This document shows positions 8,292-17,950 of a stretch of DNA of 37,957 nt, piece after piece. The number at the start of each line of letters is the position of its first letter. Within the stretch, counting starts at the first letter, position 1. Under the pieces are notes generated by a model. That model was not told the origin of the DNA, made no database searches, and saw nothing but the letters and a program-made list of their open reading frames with translations. This DNA comes from Phormidium sp. FACHB-1136 (GTDB lineage Bacteria; Cyanobacteriota; Cyanobacteriia; Phormidesmidales; Phormidesmidaceae), in contig NZ_JACJRS010000051.1 of the NCBI RefSeq assembly GCF_014697375.1, positions 1-37,957 on the forward strand, given 5' to 3'. Position numbers and translations under genes: made by a program.

Positions 8292-8408
8292 ATGGGGCCG
8301 AATGAGCTGAGAGCCTTGACGCCGTTGATCTATGCCCACGTCAATCCTTACGGCATTTTTCGTCTGGATATGGCGAAGCGGTTGCCGATTGTGGCGATGG
8401 CCAGCTAA
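8292..8408 (+). pseudogene. C-terminal remnant of Tn3-family transposase (TnpA)
   Basis: The frame is open from just after TGA 8256-8258; from ATG 8292 it gives 38 residues ending at TAA 8406-8408. The peptide contains [19 protein letters not shown], which follows the pattern at the extreme C-terminus of Tn3-family transposases, (L)SP....H(I/L)N.FG.(Y/F).LD. A full TnpA is about 950-1000 residues, so more than 95 percent is deleted. Its position inside matching 38-bp ends, and next to the right end as in Tn3 transposons, supports the call. Confidence 0.75.
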
Positions 8409-8422
8409 GCCGTCCCTCGACT

Positions 8423-8450
8423 AGATCACCCCCAACAACGGGGGTGATCT
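8423..8450. terminator. Perfect 11-bp stem hairpin inside the Tn3-like element
   Basis: AGATCACCCCC and its exact complement GGGGGTGATCT flank a 6-base AACAAC loop, 14 nt after the transposase stop codon. It is a stable hairpin that could end transposase transcription. No T-run follows, so a Rho-independent terminator is not proven. Its GGGGTGAT core resembles the start of the element's terminal repeats. Confidence 0.4.
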
Positions 8451-8542
8451 GCCCTGAAATCAGACCCAAACAGCCACGATCCAGAGATAAGCTTAACTTA
8501 TTGAATGTCGTAAAGTCTGAGGGCATGGGACGAATCCAATGT

Positions 8543-8580
8543 CTTATTGCACTTCGTTGCAGCTATGCTTCAATCACCCC
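8543..8580 (-). repeat. Right 38-bp terminal inverted repeat of the Tn3-like element
   Basis: Read on the minus strand it begins GGGGTGATTGAAGCATAGC and ends AAGTGCAATAAG. It ends 18 bp from the stop codon of the neighbouring hydrolase gene. Confidence 0.9.
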
Positions 8581-8598
8581 TAGCAAGAAGGTTATGCT

Positions 8599-10002
8599 CT
8601 ATTGATCTGGAGAATTGCTGGGTTCATCTGGGCTGCGGTAGCTGAAGATTTTATCGGCTATTGTTTTAACCACGCCACGGGTGTCGAAGTAATTACCGTG
8701 GTCGATCTGCATGTTGGCTAAGGTGGAGGCATTAAAGGAGTAGAGGTTAGGAGGGGCGACTGGGGGAGCTGGATTTAGCCCTAGGCTGTCTTCCCAGCGG
8801 TTATCATCCCATTGGTTATCGTCCCATAGCTTGCTTTCTCGCCGATTTTCCATATTTCGGCCTACGATGAATTCTTTGACAGCCCCCCTTCGCTCTCGAA
8901 GTTCTTTTTCAACTTTGGAGGCTTTTAGGGCTTGATCATGGCGAGAATAGAACAGGTAGACACCACCTACTAGATGAAATAGTCCTTCAAAGAATGGGCC
9001 AATGTAGTAAACCTTGTCTTTTTCTGGATCACTGTCTTGATTCTTTCCTGGTTCTGCTTCTGTTTCCGACGGTTGGTTCAAATCTTTAGAGATCTGTTCA
9101 CTGTCATAGGTCGGCTCGCTGTCTTTGTAGCACTTAGTGACTTGACGGCGTTCAATATCAGGGGCCAGCATGAAGTAGCCATCTACAAAGAATTTTGTTT
9201 CGCCACCATCGATGCCCCGATAAGAGAGTCGTGCCTTTTCATCTTTAAGTCGTGCCTTTTCATCTTCAAGTCGTGCCTTTTCATCTTCAAGTCGTGCCTT
9301 TTCATCTTCAAGTCGTGCCTTTTCATCTTTACCCCTATTGCCTTCAGAACTAGCATAGGGAGAGTATTGCTTTTCCACTAGGCCCTTAAGCATATGACAG
9401 GTCAAAAAGTTCCCCATGCTGTGGGCAATGATGAAGACTTTGACATTTGGGTTTGGGTTAGCCTGACGAATGGCATTGATCATGTTCGCAAGGGCTGGGG
9501 CTGAACTAACGGCTTCGATGCGGTCGGAGGAATAGTCTAGGACGCTACCGTTAGCAGGCCAGGAAAAGCCCACCATGGCTGTGAGGTTATTCTCATCATT
9601 TTCTAGCTGTTTTTTTTCTTTTTCAAGGGTTGGGTCAACAATTAGGTTTAATCGTTCTTCGAGTGGTTTTTTTTCGTCAACCTCTTGTAGGGTATCTGCC
9701 AGAATAGAAAATGAGGTTAGTGCACCATGGAGGGGTACATTAAAGCCATGTATGCCAATAATGATTCGTTTGACGGAAGGCTTACCTAGGAATTTATTGA
9801 ATATATCGCCAGTAGAATCTTTAACTAAAGATTCTACTGGCATGTGAGAATCTTTAGTTTCTGCTAAGTAATAGGACATATAACGCCTGGAATCAATCCA
9901 GTTATAGCCACCCTTTTGCATTTTTAATCTTTGCGCTTGAGTAACATCACGAGCTAAGTTATCTCGATCTCGGTTGGTGGCAAAATAGCGAATGTAGGCC
10001 AT
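8599..10002 (-). CDS. Alpha/beta hydrolase, DUF900 / COG4782 type
   Basis: A 467-residue serine hydrolase without a signal peptide. IIIGIHGFNV (H85-N88) is the oxyanion-loop strand. FSWPANGSVLDYSSDR is the Trp-Pro and Tyr/Asp block typical of DUF900 hydrolases. IIAHSMGN gives the nucleophile elbow with S195. YSRHDQAL and the late QIDHGNYFD supply plausible Asp and His of the triad. The substrate is unknown; relatives are annotated as esterases. A charged insert of five heptads (KDEKARL type) interrupts the domain after the elbow, followed by a low-complexity Glu/Asp/Ser segment, so the domain is larger than usual. AAGGAAAG 6-13 nt before the ATG is a good ribosome site. The gene is divergent from the large KAP NTPase across 578 bp. 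A link with the KAP/perforin locus is possible but not shown. Confidence 0.85.
   Translation of the reverse strand: MAYIRYFATNRDRDNLARDVTQAQRLKMQKGGYNWIDSRRYMSYYLAETKDSHMPVESLVKDSTGDIFNKFLGKPSVKRIIIGIHGFNVPLHGALTSFSILADTLQEVDEKKPLEERLNLIVDPTLEKEKKQLENDENNLTAMVGFSWPANGSVLDYSSDRIEAVSSAPALANMINAIRQANPNPNVKVFIIAHSMGNFLTCHMLKGLVEKQYSPYASSEGNRGKDEKARLEDEKARLEDEKARLEDEKARLKDEKARLSYRGIDGGETKFFVDGYFMLAPDIERRQVTKCYKDSEPTYDSEQISKDLNQPSETEAEPGKNQDSDPEKDKVYYIGPFFEGLFHLVGGVYLFYSRHDQALKASKVEKELRERRGAVKEFIVGRNMENRRESKLWDDNQWDDNRWEDSLGLNPAPPVAPPNLYSFNASTLANMQIDHGNYFDTRGVVKTIADKIFSYRSPDEPSNSPDQ
9227..9331 (-). repeat. Five tandem 21-bp repeats inside the hydrolase gene
   Basis: There are five head-to-tail 21-bp units, on the plus strand AGTCGTGCCTTTTCATCTT followed by TA or CA. 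They encode K/E-D-E-K-A-R-L heptads, a likely charged helix or short coiled coil. The near-perfect DNA identity (only one position alternates) indicates recent slippage, so the copy number is likely to vary between strains. Confidence 0.95.
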
Positions 10003-10580
10003 TGTCTTTCCTTATTAGTTATTTGGGGTGGGTGAAGCGATGGAACGATGACTCAAGCTGAGTTTAGTCTCTGTAGGGTGGATAGCGGCATGGTACAGAA
10101 ACAAAACTTGAGGAAGGTGGGTTTGAAGTGGTGACAACCTTAGCCAGAACTTCCCCATGACTCAGATTTCCTGACTTCAGGCTGCTCTGCGTACTCATCC
10201 CTGTGGTGATCTGGCCCTACGGTGTGCCGAGTTCGATGGGGTACTGCCACTTTTGGCCCTGTACTAGGTCTTCGCGTCCTCTGGGGGGCTGTTGTGGGTT
10301 TTAGGTGGGTAGGGGGGATACCTGAGGCTAGCCAAGACCTGTGCCGATGATGGTGAAGCTGTGAGGATTGAGGTAGCAACCTGGTTGGCCTGTGGCTGTG
10401 GCTTGCGGCCAAAAATGACCGGATAGTTAAGAATCATGGTGTAAATGGGGCTATGCCCTTTAGGGGGTGGCTAAAATTGCGGCTAGTGGGGCGTTGGCGG
10501 GGCTGAGTAGGCGAAATGCGCCTTGAAGCCAGACCGATGAACCAGGCTTTGGTGTTGTTTATGAAGAGAAGGATGCCCCT
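10003..10580. other. Divergent intergenic region between hydrolase and KAP genes
   Basis: This 578-bp region must hold the promoters of both divergent genes. Short frames on the minus strand (for example 10140-10412) are His/Pro/Arg-rich with no start signal and look non-coding. There is a G-rich stretch near 10275-10320. I found no convincing -35/-10 pair, hairpin or repeat. A ribosome site AAGGA (10569-10573) precedes the KAP gene. Confidence 0.4.
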
Positions 10581-13500
10581 ATGGGTGACTCCCCCACTCC
10601 GGTAGGCCCAAATGACTGGGTAGCTGAGCGCTTAGCGGAAATTGACCGCATTCCTGATGCTTTTAATCAAGTGCAAGCGTTGGTTGAGTTAGCGTCCGAG
10701 TTACTGCCTTCTTCGGCAGAAGTATTTCAACAGGCTCTCATTGTTGCCGACACTCTTCAGGATGACTTTTCCAAAGCTAAGGTCTTAGTTGAAATCGTAC
10801 CCTGTTTGCCCGAATCAGAACAACAGGCTGCTCTGGAACGTGCCCTCACTATTACTGATACCCTTCAGGATGACTTTTCCAAAGCTAAGGTCTTAGTTGA
10901 AATCGCATCCCACTTACCTGAGTCTGAGACAGTTTTTTGGGAACGCGCCCTCACCATTGTCGATACTATTCAGGATAACTCCTCCAAAACCAATACTTTA
11001 AAAGTCGATGCTTTAATTGTAATTGCGTCTCGTTTTTCCACCTCTAACATCGCTTTGCTAGAGCGTGTTCTCACCTCTGTGGACACCCTTTGGAATATCT
11101 CTTCCAAAGCCAACGCTTTAATTGTAATTACGTCTCGTTTATCCCCCTCTGACACCGTTTTGCTAGAGCGTGTTCTCGCCTCCGTGGACACTCTTCTGTC
11201 TGCCTTCCCCAAAGCTAAGGCTTTGAGCGCGCTTGCGTCTCGTTCGCCCGTCTCTGAGACCGCTTTGCTAGAACGTGTTTTTACCTCCGTTGACATCCTT
11301 CGGGATATCTCTTCCAAAGCCAATGCTTCAAATGGGCTTGCGTCTCGTTCGCCCGTCTCTGAGAGGATATTGCTAGAACGTGCCCTCATCATCGCCAATA
11401 CCCTTCAGGACGCCGCATCCAAAGCCAAGGTTTTAAGCGCAATCGCGCCCCGTTTATCTGCATCTGAGAGGATATTGCTGGAACGCGCCCTCACTATTGC
11501 TAACACCCTTCAGGATGGCTCTTCCAAAGTCAAGGTTTTAAGCGCAATCGCGCCCCGTTTGCCTGCCTCTGAAACGGCGTTGCTGGAACGTGCCCTCACC
11601 ATTGCCGACACCCTTCAGGATGGCTCTCCCAAAGTCGAGGTTTTAAGCGCACTTTCACCTCGTTTGCCCGAACCTAAACATCGGGTTGTTCTGGAACGTA
11701 CTCTTAAGATTGTGGACACTTTTCAGCATGACTACGACAAGGCCAATGCCTTAATTGCAATTGCGCCCCATTTGTCCAAATCTGAGACGACGTTGCTGGA
11801 GCATACCCTTACCGTCACGGATACTCTTCAGCATGACCACGCCAAAGCCTTGGCTTTGAGTGCAATCGCGCCCTGTTTGCCCGCCTCTGAGACGGCGTTG
11901 CTGGAACGTGCCCTCACCATTGCCGACACCCTTCAGGACGCTGCCTCCAAAGCCTTGGCTTTAAGCGCAATCGCGCCCCACTTGCTCAAACTTGAACATC
12001 GAGCTGTTCTGGAACGCACCCTCACTATTGCTGATACCCTTCAGGACGTCTCTCGCAAAACCGAGGTCTTAGTTGCAATCGCGCCCCACTTGCCCGCCTC
12101 TGAGATGGCGTTGCTAGAACGCGCTCTTACCATCGTCGATGCCCTTCAGGATATCTCTGCCAAAACCGAGGTCTTAGTTGCAATCGCGCCCCACTTGCCC
12201 GCCTCTGAGATGGCGTTGCTGGAACGTGCCCTCACCATCGCCGATACCGTTCAGGACGTCTCCGCCAAAGTCAAGGTCTTAATTGACATTGCGTCCCATT
12301 TGCCCGAATCCGAACATCGGACTGTTCTGGAACGTGCCCTTACCATCGCCGATACCGTTCAGGACGTCTCCGCCAAAGTCAAGGTCTTAATTGACATTGC
12401 GTCCCATTTGCCCGAATCCGAACATCGGACTGTTCTGGAACGTGCCCTTACCATCGCTGATACCGTTCAGCATGACCAGTTCAAACTTATTGCCTTAATT
12501 GACATTGCGCCCCATTTGCCCCAATCTGAACGTTGGGCTGTTCTGGAACGCGCCCTTAACGTCGTAGATAGCTTTCAGGGCCTTGTCAAAGCCGAGGCTT
12601 TAAGCAAAATAGCACCCCACTTGCTCGCCTCTGACCCGGCGTTACTAGACCGCGCCCTCACCATCGCCGACACCCTTGAGGATGATGGGGAAAGCGCTGA
12701 AGCCTTAAAAGCCGAGGTCTTAATTGAAATCGCGCCCCGTTTGCCCGAACCCAAACATCGGGCTGTTCTAGACCGCGCCCTCACCATCGCCGATACCCTT
12801 CAGCATGACCAGAAAAAAGCCAATATCTTAATTACAGTCGCACCCCACTTGCTCGCCTCTGAGACGGCGTTACTAGACCGCGCCCTTACCATCACAAACA
12901 CTCTTCCAGATGCTTGGCCAAAAGTTCAGGCCTTAAGTGCAATTGCACCTTACTTACCCGCCTCTGAGACGGCATTGCTAGACCGCGCCCTTACCATAGC
13001 CGATACCCTGCAGGGTAACATCTCCCAAGCCCTGGCCTTAAGTGCAATTGCGCCCCGCTTGCCCGAACCCAAACATCGGGCTGTTCTGGACCGCGCCCTC
13101 ACTGTGGTGGACAACTTTTATGGTTCCATCCACAAAGCCGCGGTCTTAAGTGAGATTGCGCCCTATTTACCCGAACTCAAACATCGAGCTGTTCTGGAAT
13201 GCGCCCTCACCATCGCCGACACTCTTCAGGATGACTGGGAAAAAGCTAAGCTCCTTGGTGTTATTGAACCGCAAATTAGTCAAAGTAACCTGAAACATTT
13301 TTTAGACGCGACATTTAGCTTACCTGATGCAGCTAAATGCCTTGCTTCTCCAGCTATTCGTCTTACCAAAGACTTTCTACAGCTTTACCCCAGCAATAAA
13401 CACTCTACCGCCCTCAATATTGTTAAACATATTCCTGACGATGCTGATAAAACCAAATTTCTCAGCGCCCTCATCCCTCGACTTGTCTGTGGCTTACTGC

Positions 13501-16500
13501 CCAATGTCTTACGCCTCATTCAAGAAGAATTCACAACTGATCGCTACCGCACCGAAACCCTCAACAACCTTGTTGCCTACCTCCCCACAGACCAAACCCC
13601 AGACGCGCTCAATCTCATTGAGCAGTCCATTAAAAATCCTTACTACCAAACAGCAGCTCTAGTAGAGCTTATTCCACTCTTACCCCTTGAGTGCTGCAAA
13701 GCAGTTCTAGATTTACTTGAAGCCAAAATTGCCCTACCCCAGTACCAGGCCAGCATTTTACAGGCCATTGCCAAAGCCTTAACCACCCCAGAGCAAACAG
13801 ATAAATTAGCCTCAGCCCACGCTGACACGTCTCCAGAGGCAGCACACGCCGATGCGACCTTCCTCACGGATTATCAACACCTAGTTAGCCGTACCCTCAA
13901 GCTTACTTATCAGTTGAAAGAGCCAAAACGAGACGACTTTTCTTTCGAGCGGGTCGCCTCCAGCCTCTTCAGCCAGCTTGCCCCCGTGCTCAAGCACCTA
14001 ACAGAGCCAGAGCAGACAGCCATGTTAGATGCGGTCAAAGCGCTTGAAGACCCAGGCTATCAAGCCGCTGTATTAATTGCCCTAGCCCCTCACTTTAACG
14101 ACTTCGTCCCTTCCCTCTTAACAACCTACACAGGCGACAACTACCGTAACCTGCTCCACGTCAAAATTCAGCTCGCCCTCACCGACACAACCAATTTCCA
14201 AGCATTGCGCCCCATTGCCGACCAACTCAGCAACGATAAAACGCCCTACATCAAAAGCCCCTACCGCAACGCCGAAGCATGGGTAGAGCTTGCCAGTCAT
14301 CCCGCTGGTAAAAGCCACCAAACCAAAGCCCTACGAGCCATTCAAGAGATTCAAAACAATGTCTACTTGCAGACCCAATATTTACAGCGATTAATCCCTC
14401 ACCTGGCCTATCAGCAACGCCTCGAAGCCGCCAACATCATTCACGACATCAGTGACCCGTACCACCGAGCCAGCATCCGCGTTGCCCTCGCCCGCAAATT
14501 TCCTGAGTCTGAGTTTTTTGAACCAGCTCGCGATGGTGCCTTGGCTCTAGAGACCACCGTCCAACAAATTGAACAACTCAGCACCCTGGCCCTCGACATG
14601 CCAGAACTGCTACCGACCATCATCCAACGAGTCGAAACCGCTGATACGTCAAAGCATCTTGATCGCTACGGCATTCTCACAGCCCTCGCTCCCCACCTCC
14701 CCATGCGCATCAACCGGGAAGTGAAGCGAACCTGGTGCCTCAACAACACCATTACCGACGACCTTTGGGATCGCGCCCTATACCTCCTCGCCCGCAGCTA
14801 CCGAGATGCCCTAACCGGAGGTAGCCTACGCAACGAGTCGGCCCAAGACAAAGACTATCTCAACCTCCAAGACGAGATCAAAGCCCTCGCTCAGTTGCTG
14901 CTCATGCGCGACCTAGAGCCACCCATGGCCGTCGGCATCCTTGGCGGCTGGGGCGGTGGCAAGTCATACATCATGCACCTCATGCAGGCGCAAATGACCG
15001 CCATCCGCAGCCGCAAAGTTGATGTAGATGTGGAAGCCTGGAAAGCAAACCCCAACCACGAAAAGCTCTCCCCCTACGTCGGCCACATTTACCAAATCAA
15101 ATTCGACGCCTGGACTTTTGCTAAGTCAGACCTCTGGGCCAGCCTGATGCAGACCATTTTCTTTGAGCTCAATCGCCAAATCAGCTTAGAGCAGGAACTA
15201 CAGGTATTTTTTGAGAAAAAGGGCATAGACCCCTACACCGTCAATTCTAGCTACGCCGGAATTTGGCAAGCGCTCTACAAAGCCAGCGACGAAGACCGCA
15301 ACTACTTTCTGCATCAAGCGCTCAACCTTGAAGACCTAAATGAGCTCAAGCAGGGAGAAGATATTCAAAACAGACTTAACATTGCTGAGAACTTGCTCTG
15401 GAGTAAGTTTGGAGAAACTAAAGAGCAATCACTCGCAACTCTTCAAGAAAAAAGATCTGAACTTAAAAGTACTGAAACCGAACTTTCCAAGAGTCAAGCA
15501 ACTCTAGAACAGCGGAAACTCAATTTAGAGGCAGATTACCAACGCAGTCAACAGGAATTCGCCCAGCAATTTCGGAAAATACCTAAAAGTAAACTCGAAA
15601 AGGTTATTAATGATACCTTAGGCGTTTCAGGATTAATACTCACAAAACGGTTAGGACCAGAGGCTTTTGCAGACCTACAACAGAAAATTATTCAGAAATT
15701 ACCCGAAGATGTCGATATAGATAATTTGCAAACCTTTAGCACAGAACTTCGAGAAACTGTTGCCAAAGTTCTGGAGAGCAGTAAAGAGGAAGATTCCTTC
15801 CCATTCTCATGGGCAGCTATTCGGCAGTGGATCAACAAAAACCTAACCTTCTTACTGATTTTTAGCTTGTTTGCCCTAGCTTCGATTGCTATGCCAATCT
15901 TAGTGGCAAAAATAAATCCTACAGCGTTAGTGCCACAGATTGTGGCCTTCATTACGCCCCTACTTCCTGCCGTTGCCATAGCCCAAAAGCTGTGGCGATC
16001 AGCCCAAAAGTGGCATGACCAAGCTAGACAAGCCCTGGATGATTACGAAAAACAAATTGCCACGAACTCCCAACGGTATGTAGAGCGAGAGACTCAAGAG
16101 TGGCTGAAACAACAGCAGACGCAGGATCGACAGGCTGCTATTGCCGATTTAGAGCAAGTAGTGCAGGAACTCGAAGCTCAGAGGCAAAAGTTACAGACCA
16201 CTATTCAGGATATCGAAAAAGAACTGCCTGAAAACCTTCCTGCTTCTTTAGCCGACTACATTACCAACCGCATTCAATCGGGCACCTACGATAAGCAATT
16301 GGGTCTCATGCACCAGGTCAAACAAGACCTGACCAATCTTAGTCGCAGGCTTCTCCCCCCGCCCATGGGCTCGATCACCACCAAAGAATTTGAGCAGCGA
16401 ATGCAAGATCTGAAAAAGGTTTTCCCCCGAGGCCCCGCCCGCGTCGTCGTCTACATTGATGACCTTGATCGCTGTCCCCCTGATCGCGTTGTACAAGTCC

Positions 16501-17321
16501 TCGAAGCGGTGCAGCTTTTGGTCAAAACCCCCCTCTTCATTGCTGTACTCGCCATCGACGAGCGCTACATCACCCGTGCCCTAGAACAATTCTATAAAGG
16601 TGTCTTACTCCGCCACGGCAGCCCCTCCGGCACCGACTACCTCGAAAAAATTATCCAACTCCCCTACCGAGTGCGCCCCATCATGGCCGACACCCTAGAG
16701 ACCTACCTGCGCTCTCAGGTCGTCATCCAAGACAACGCCACTGGCAGCACCAAATTCAGCGAATTTAGCCGTCAAGAGTTCAAAATGTTGGTCGATTGTT
16801 GTCAGCAGGTCGATCTTTCTCCCCGCACCCTCAAGCGCCTCACCAACGTCTACAAACTCTTCAAAATTGTTTGCCGTACCCGAGGCACCAAAACCACCCC
16901 CCAGGTACAGCAAGCTATTTTAGCGCTACTCGCTCTCTCCGGACGCTACCCCAACCTCATGCGAGGTGTCTTTGAAACCATTGAAACCTGCTTTGAAGAG
17001 CAACGCGACAAAGCTAAAGCCCATGCCATGGACTGTGATAATGCTAAACAGTTAGGAATTGAGATCTCCCAACTAAAGCTCAAAACTCTTCACCTAGATA
17101 CTCCGTTAAAAGACTTCTTCATTCATTGCCAGTTGTCTACCCATGACCAGTACCTAGGCCTTGAGTTAAGCAAACTCCAGCATGATGCCTTAAGAACTGA
17201 CATCTTACCTCGCACTCTCACCCTCAAAGATATTAGCCATGAGATTTTTAACCTGATCCGCTCATTCTCCTTCGTAGGCGAAATCGGCGAAGACCCCAAC
17301 GACTATCAGTTTAATAGTTAG
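10581..17321 (+). CDS. Giant repeat-containing KAP-family P-loop NTPase (KAP1)
   Basis: A 2246-residue protein. Residues about 20-900 are about 25 tandem helical repeats of 34-41 residues, mostly 35-36 (consensus LERALTIADTLQD..SKA.VLSAIAPHLPAS), an alpha-solenoid. Looser helical repeats continue to about 1390. Then comes a KAP NTPase: Walker A GGWGGGKSY (K1461, S1462), a coiled coil at about 1600-1660, two TM helices (about 1757-1810) between Walker A and B as in KAP proteins, a second coiled coil, and Walker B VVVYIDDLDRC (D1960, D1961) with LAIDERYI after it. KAP NTPases are membrane-associated and often act in phage exclusion or signalling. The solenoid is the probable recognition or assembly part. 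The ATG has AAGGA upstream. A shorter paralogue lies at 25445-29998. The sensing role is inference. Confidence 0.9.
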   Translation: MGDSPTPVGPNDWVAERLAEIDRIPDAFNQVQALVELASELLPSSAEVFQQALIVADTLQDDFSKAKVLVEIVPCLPESEQQAALERALTITDTLQDDFSKAKVLVEIASHLPESETVFWERALTIVDTIQDNSSKTNTLKVDALIVIASRFSTSNIALLERVLTSVDTLWNISSKANALIVITSRLSPSDTVLLERVLASVDTLLSAFPKAKALSALASRSPVSETALLERVFTSVDILRDISSKANASNGLASRSPVSERILLERALIIANTLQDAASKAKVLSAIAPRLSASERILLERALTIANTLQDGSSKVKVLSAIAPRLPASETALLERALTIADTLQDGSPKVEVLSALSPRLPEPKHRVVLERTLKIVDTFQHDYDKANALIAIAPHLSKSETTLLEHTLTVTDTLQHDHAKALALSAIAPCLPASETALLERALTIADTLQDAASKALALSAIAPHLLKLEHRAVLERTLTIADTLQDVSRKTEVLVAIAPHLPASEMALLERALTIVDALQDISAKTEVLVAIAPHLPASEMALLERALTIADTVQDVSAKVKVLIDIASHLPESEHRTVLERALTIADTVQDVSAKVKVLIDIASHLPESEHRTVLERALTIADTVQHDQFKLIALIDIAPHLPQSERWAVLERALNVVDSFQGLVKAEALSKIAPHLLASDPALLDRALTIADTLEDDGESAEALKAEVLIEIAPRLPEPKHRAVLDRALTIADTLQHDQKKANILITVAPHLLASETALLDRALTITNTLPDAWPKVQALSAIAPYLPASETALLDRALTIADTLQGNISQALALSAIAPRLPEPKHRAVLDRALTVVDNFYGSIHKAAVLSEIAPYLPELKHRAVLECALTIADTLQDDWEKAKLLGVIEPQISQSNLKHFLDATFSLPDAAKCLASPAIRLTKDFLQLYPSNKHSTALNIVKHIPDDADKTKFLSALIPRLVCGLLPNVLRLIQEEFTTDRYRTETLNNLVAYLPTDQTPDALNLIEQSIKNPYYQTAALVELIPLLPLECCKAVLDLLEAKIALPQYQASILQAIAKALTTPEQTDKLASAHADTSPEAAHADATFLTDYQHLVSRTLKLTYQLKEPKRDDFSFERVASSLFSQLAPVLKHLTEPEQTAMLDAVKALEDPGYQAAVLIALAPHFNDFVPSLLTTYTGDNYRNLLHVKIQLALTDTTNFQALRPIADQLSNDKTPYIKSPYRNAEAWVELASHPAGKSHQTKALRAIQEIQNNVYLQTQYLQRLIPHLAYQQRLEAANIIHDISDPYHRASIRVALARKFPESEFFEPARDGALALETTVQQIEQLSTLALDMPELLPTIIQRVETADTSKHLDRYGILTALAPHLPMRINREVKRTWCLNNTITDDLWDRALYLLARSYRDALTGGSLRNESAQDKDYLNLQDEIKALAQLLLMRDLEPPMAVGILGGWGGGKSYIMHLMQAQMTAIRSRKVDVDVEAWKANPNHEKLSPYVGHIYQIKFDAWTFAKSDLWASLMQTIFFELNRQISLEQELQVFFEKKGIDPYTVNSSYAGIWQALYKASDEDRNYFLHQALNLEDLNELKQGEDIQNRLNIAENLLWSKFGETKEQSLATLQEKRSELKSTETELSKSQATLEQRKLNLEADYQRSQQEFAQQFRKIPKSKLEKVINDTLGVSGLILTKRLGPEAFADLQQKIIQKLPEDVDIDNLQTFSTELRETVAKVLESSKEEDSFPFSWAAIRQWINKNLTFLLIFSLFALASIAMPILVAKINPTALVPQIVAFITPLLPAVAIAQKLWRSAQKWHDQARQALDDYEKQIATNSQRYVERETQEWLKQQQTQDRQAAIADLEQVVQELEAQRQKLQTTIQDIEKELPENLPASLADYITNRIQSGTYDKQLGLMHQVKQDLTNLSRRLLPPPMGSITTKEFEQRMQDLKKVFPRGPARVVVYIDDLDRCPPDRVVQVLEAVQLLVKTPLFIAVLAIDERYITRALEQFYKGVLLRHGSPSGTDYLEKIIQLPYRVRPIMADTLETYLRSQVVIQDNATGSTKFSEFSRQEFKMLVDCCQQVDLSPRTLKRLTNVYKLFKIVCRTRGTKTTPQVQQAILALLALSGRYPNLMRGVFETIETCFEEQRDKAKAHAMDCDNAKQLGIEISQLKLKTLHLDTPLKDFFIHCQLSTHDQYLGLELSKLQHDALRTDILPRTLTLKDISHEIFNLIRSFSFVGEIGEDPNDYQFNS
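10660..13290 (+). repeat. Array of about 25 coding repeats (mostly 105-108 bp) in KAP1
   Basis: Units encode RALTIADTLQ...LSAIAPHLP-type helices and are recognisable at DNA level (GAACG(T/C)GCCCTCACCAT, GC(A)ATCGCGCCCC). Two adjacent 108-bp units (about 12234-12341 and 12342-12449) are identical or nearly so and encode identical 36-residue repeats. Several other units differ by only a few bases. Such an array should recombine easily and may change length between relatives. Confidence 0.9.
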
Positions 17322-17950
17322 TCCTAGAGGCTATAAACTGTCTGCGGCTACGGATGAAACTTCTCACTCTTAGCCGTTTAGAACTAGATAAATAGTATGG
17401 ATTTTGCTTTTATCACTCATCAATCATGTAGAGGTGTCATAGTTCTTAAAAAAGTTAAGCCGATACAAGTCCACTCCAAAGCCAACAAGGCTTCTATCTC
17501 CATGATGCCCTTAATCAAGCTGGCGATTGACCATTAGCTCTAGTGATTTACATATAGAGCTAAACTAGAGTATCTTCCTAACCATTAAGCTTGTGCGACA
17601 AGGTTAAGAATTATGATAAATAGAAGCCTTTGACTAGAAAATATGACTACTTAGGTGCCATAATAAACCATTATTAAACAAGCATCATTCGGACTCTATC
17701 TCTACTGTTTTTAAAAGAGCAGCTTGTCTAACATTGAGTCTTTGTTACTCAGGCTTTGTATGCTATTTATTTTGTCAACGGGACTTCCCTGATTTTATAG
17801 AGAAATCATGATGAAAAAATAAGAAAGACTTGTTTTATAAGGCAAATTATAAGTTTTATAGATGTTCAAAATGATTCTGCTTTAGGTTCCTTGGTTCCTG
17901 TTGTAAGTCTATCAGAATACTCGCCTCAAAAATAGAACGGATGCTTAAAA
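17322..17950. other. AT-rich intergenic region upstream of the MACPF gene
   Basis: A 629-bp AT-rich stretch with no convincing gene. A 46-codon frame at 17397-17537 (peptide starting MDFAFITHQS) has no ribosome site or recognisable homology and is not called. CTCTAGT and ACTAGAG can pair around 17538-17575, but the loop is long. Its length and composition suggest the MACPF/hydrolase pair has its own promoter, probably in the last 150 bp where TATAAG- and TATAGA-like hexamers occur. I cannot fix the promoter. Confidence 0.4.

Larger units (their letters stand above)
8123..8580. mobile_element. Miniature Tn3-family element (MITE/TIME) with transposase 3' remnant
   Basis: A 458-bp element is bounded by 38-bp inverted repeats that agree at 36 of 38 positions. 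Each begins GGGGTGATTGAAGC and ends AATAAG. Tn3-family ends are 38 bp, begin GGGG and end TAAG, so the length and both ends fit. Inside is a 38-codon frame encoding the C-terminal tail of a Tn3-type transposase, followed by a strong hairpin. The flanking pentamers (TAAAT and TAGCA) differ, so no target duplication is visible; the element is old or was left by recombination. With intact ends it could be mobilised in trans by a related transposase. Confidence 0.85.

Noticed and set aside
9227-9331. Regular short repeats considered as a CRISPR array.
   Set aside because: The units are contiguous with no spacers, 21 bp, and in frame inside a hydrolase gene.
10970-11398. Minus-strand frame within the KAP1 repeat array.
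   Set aside because: It repeats with the same period as the sense repeats and is only their complement.
12234-12449. 108-bp repeats considered as a mobile or CRISPR-like array.
   Set aside because: They are in-frame protein repeats continuous with the KAP1 solenoid.
17397-17537. Short plus-strand frame (46 residues) after KAP1.
   Set aside because: No ribosome site, no hydrophobic or conserved pattern, and chance frames of this size are expected in AT-rich DNA.
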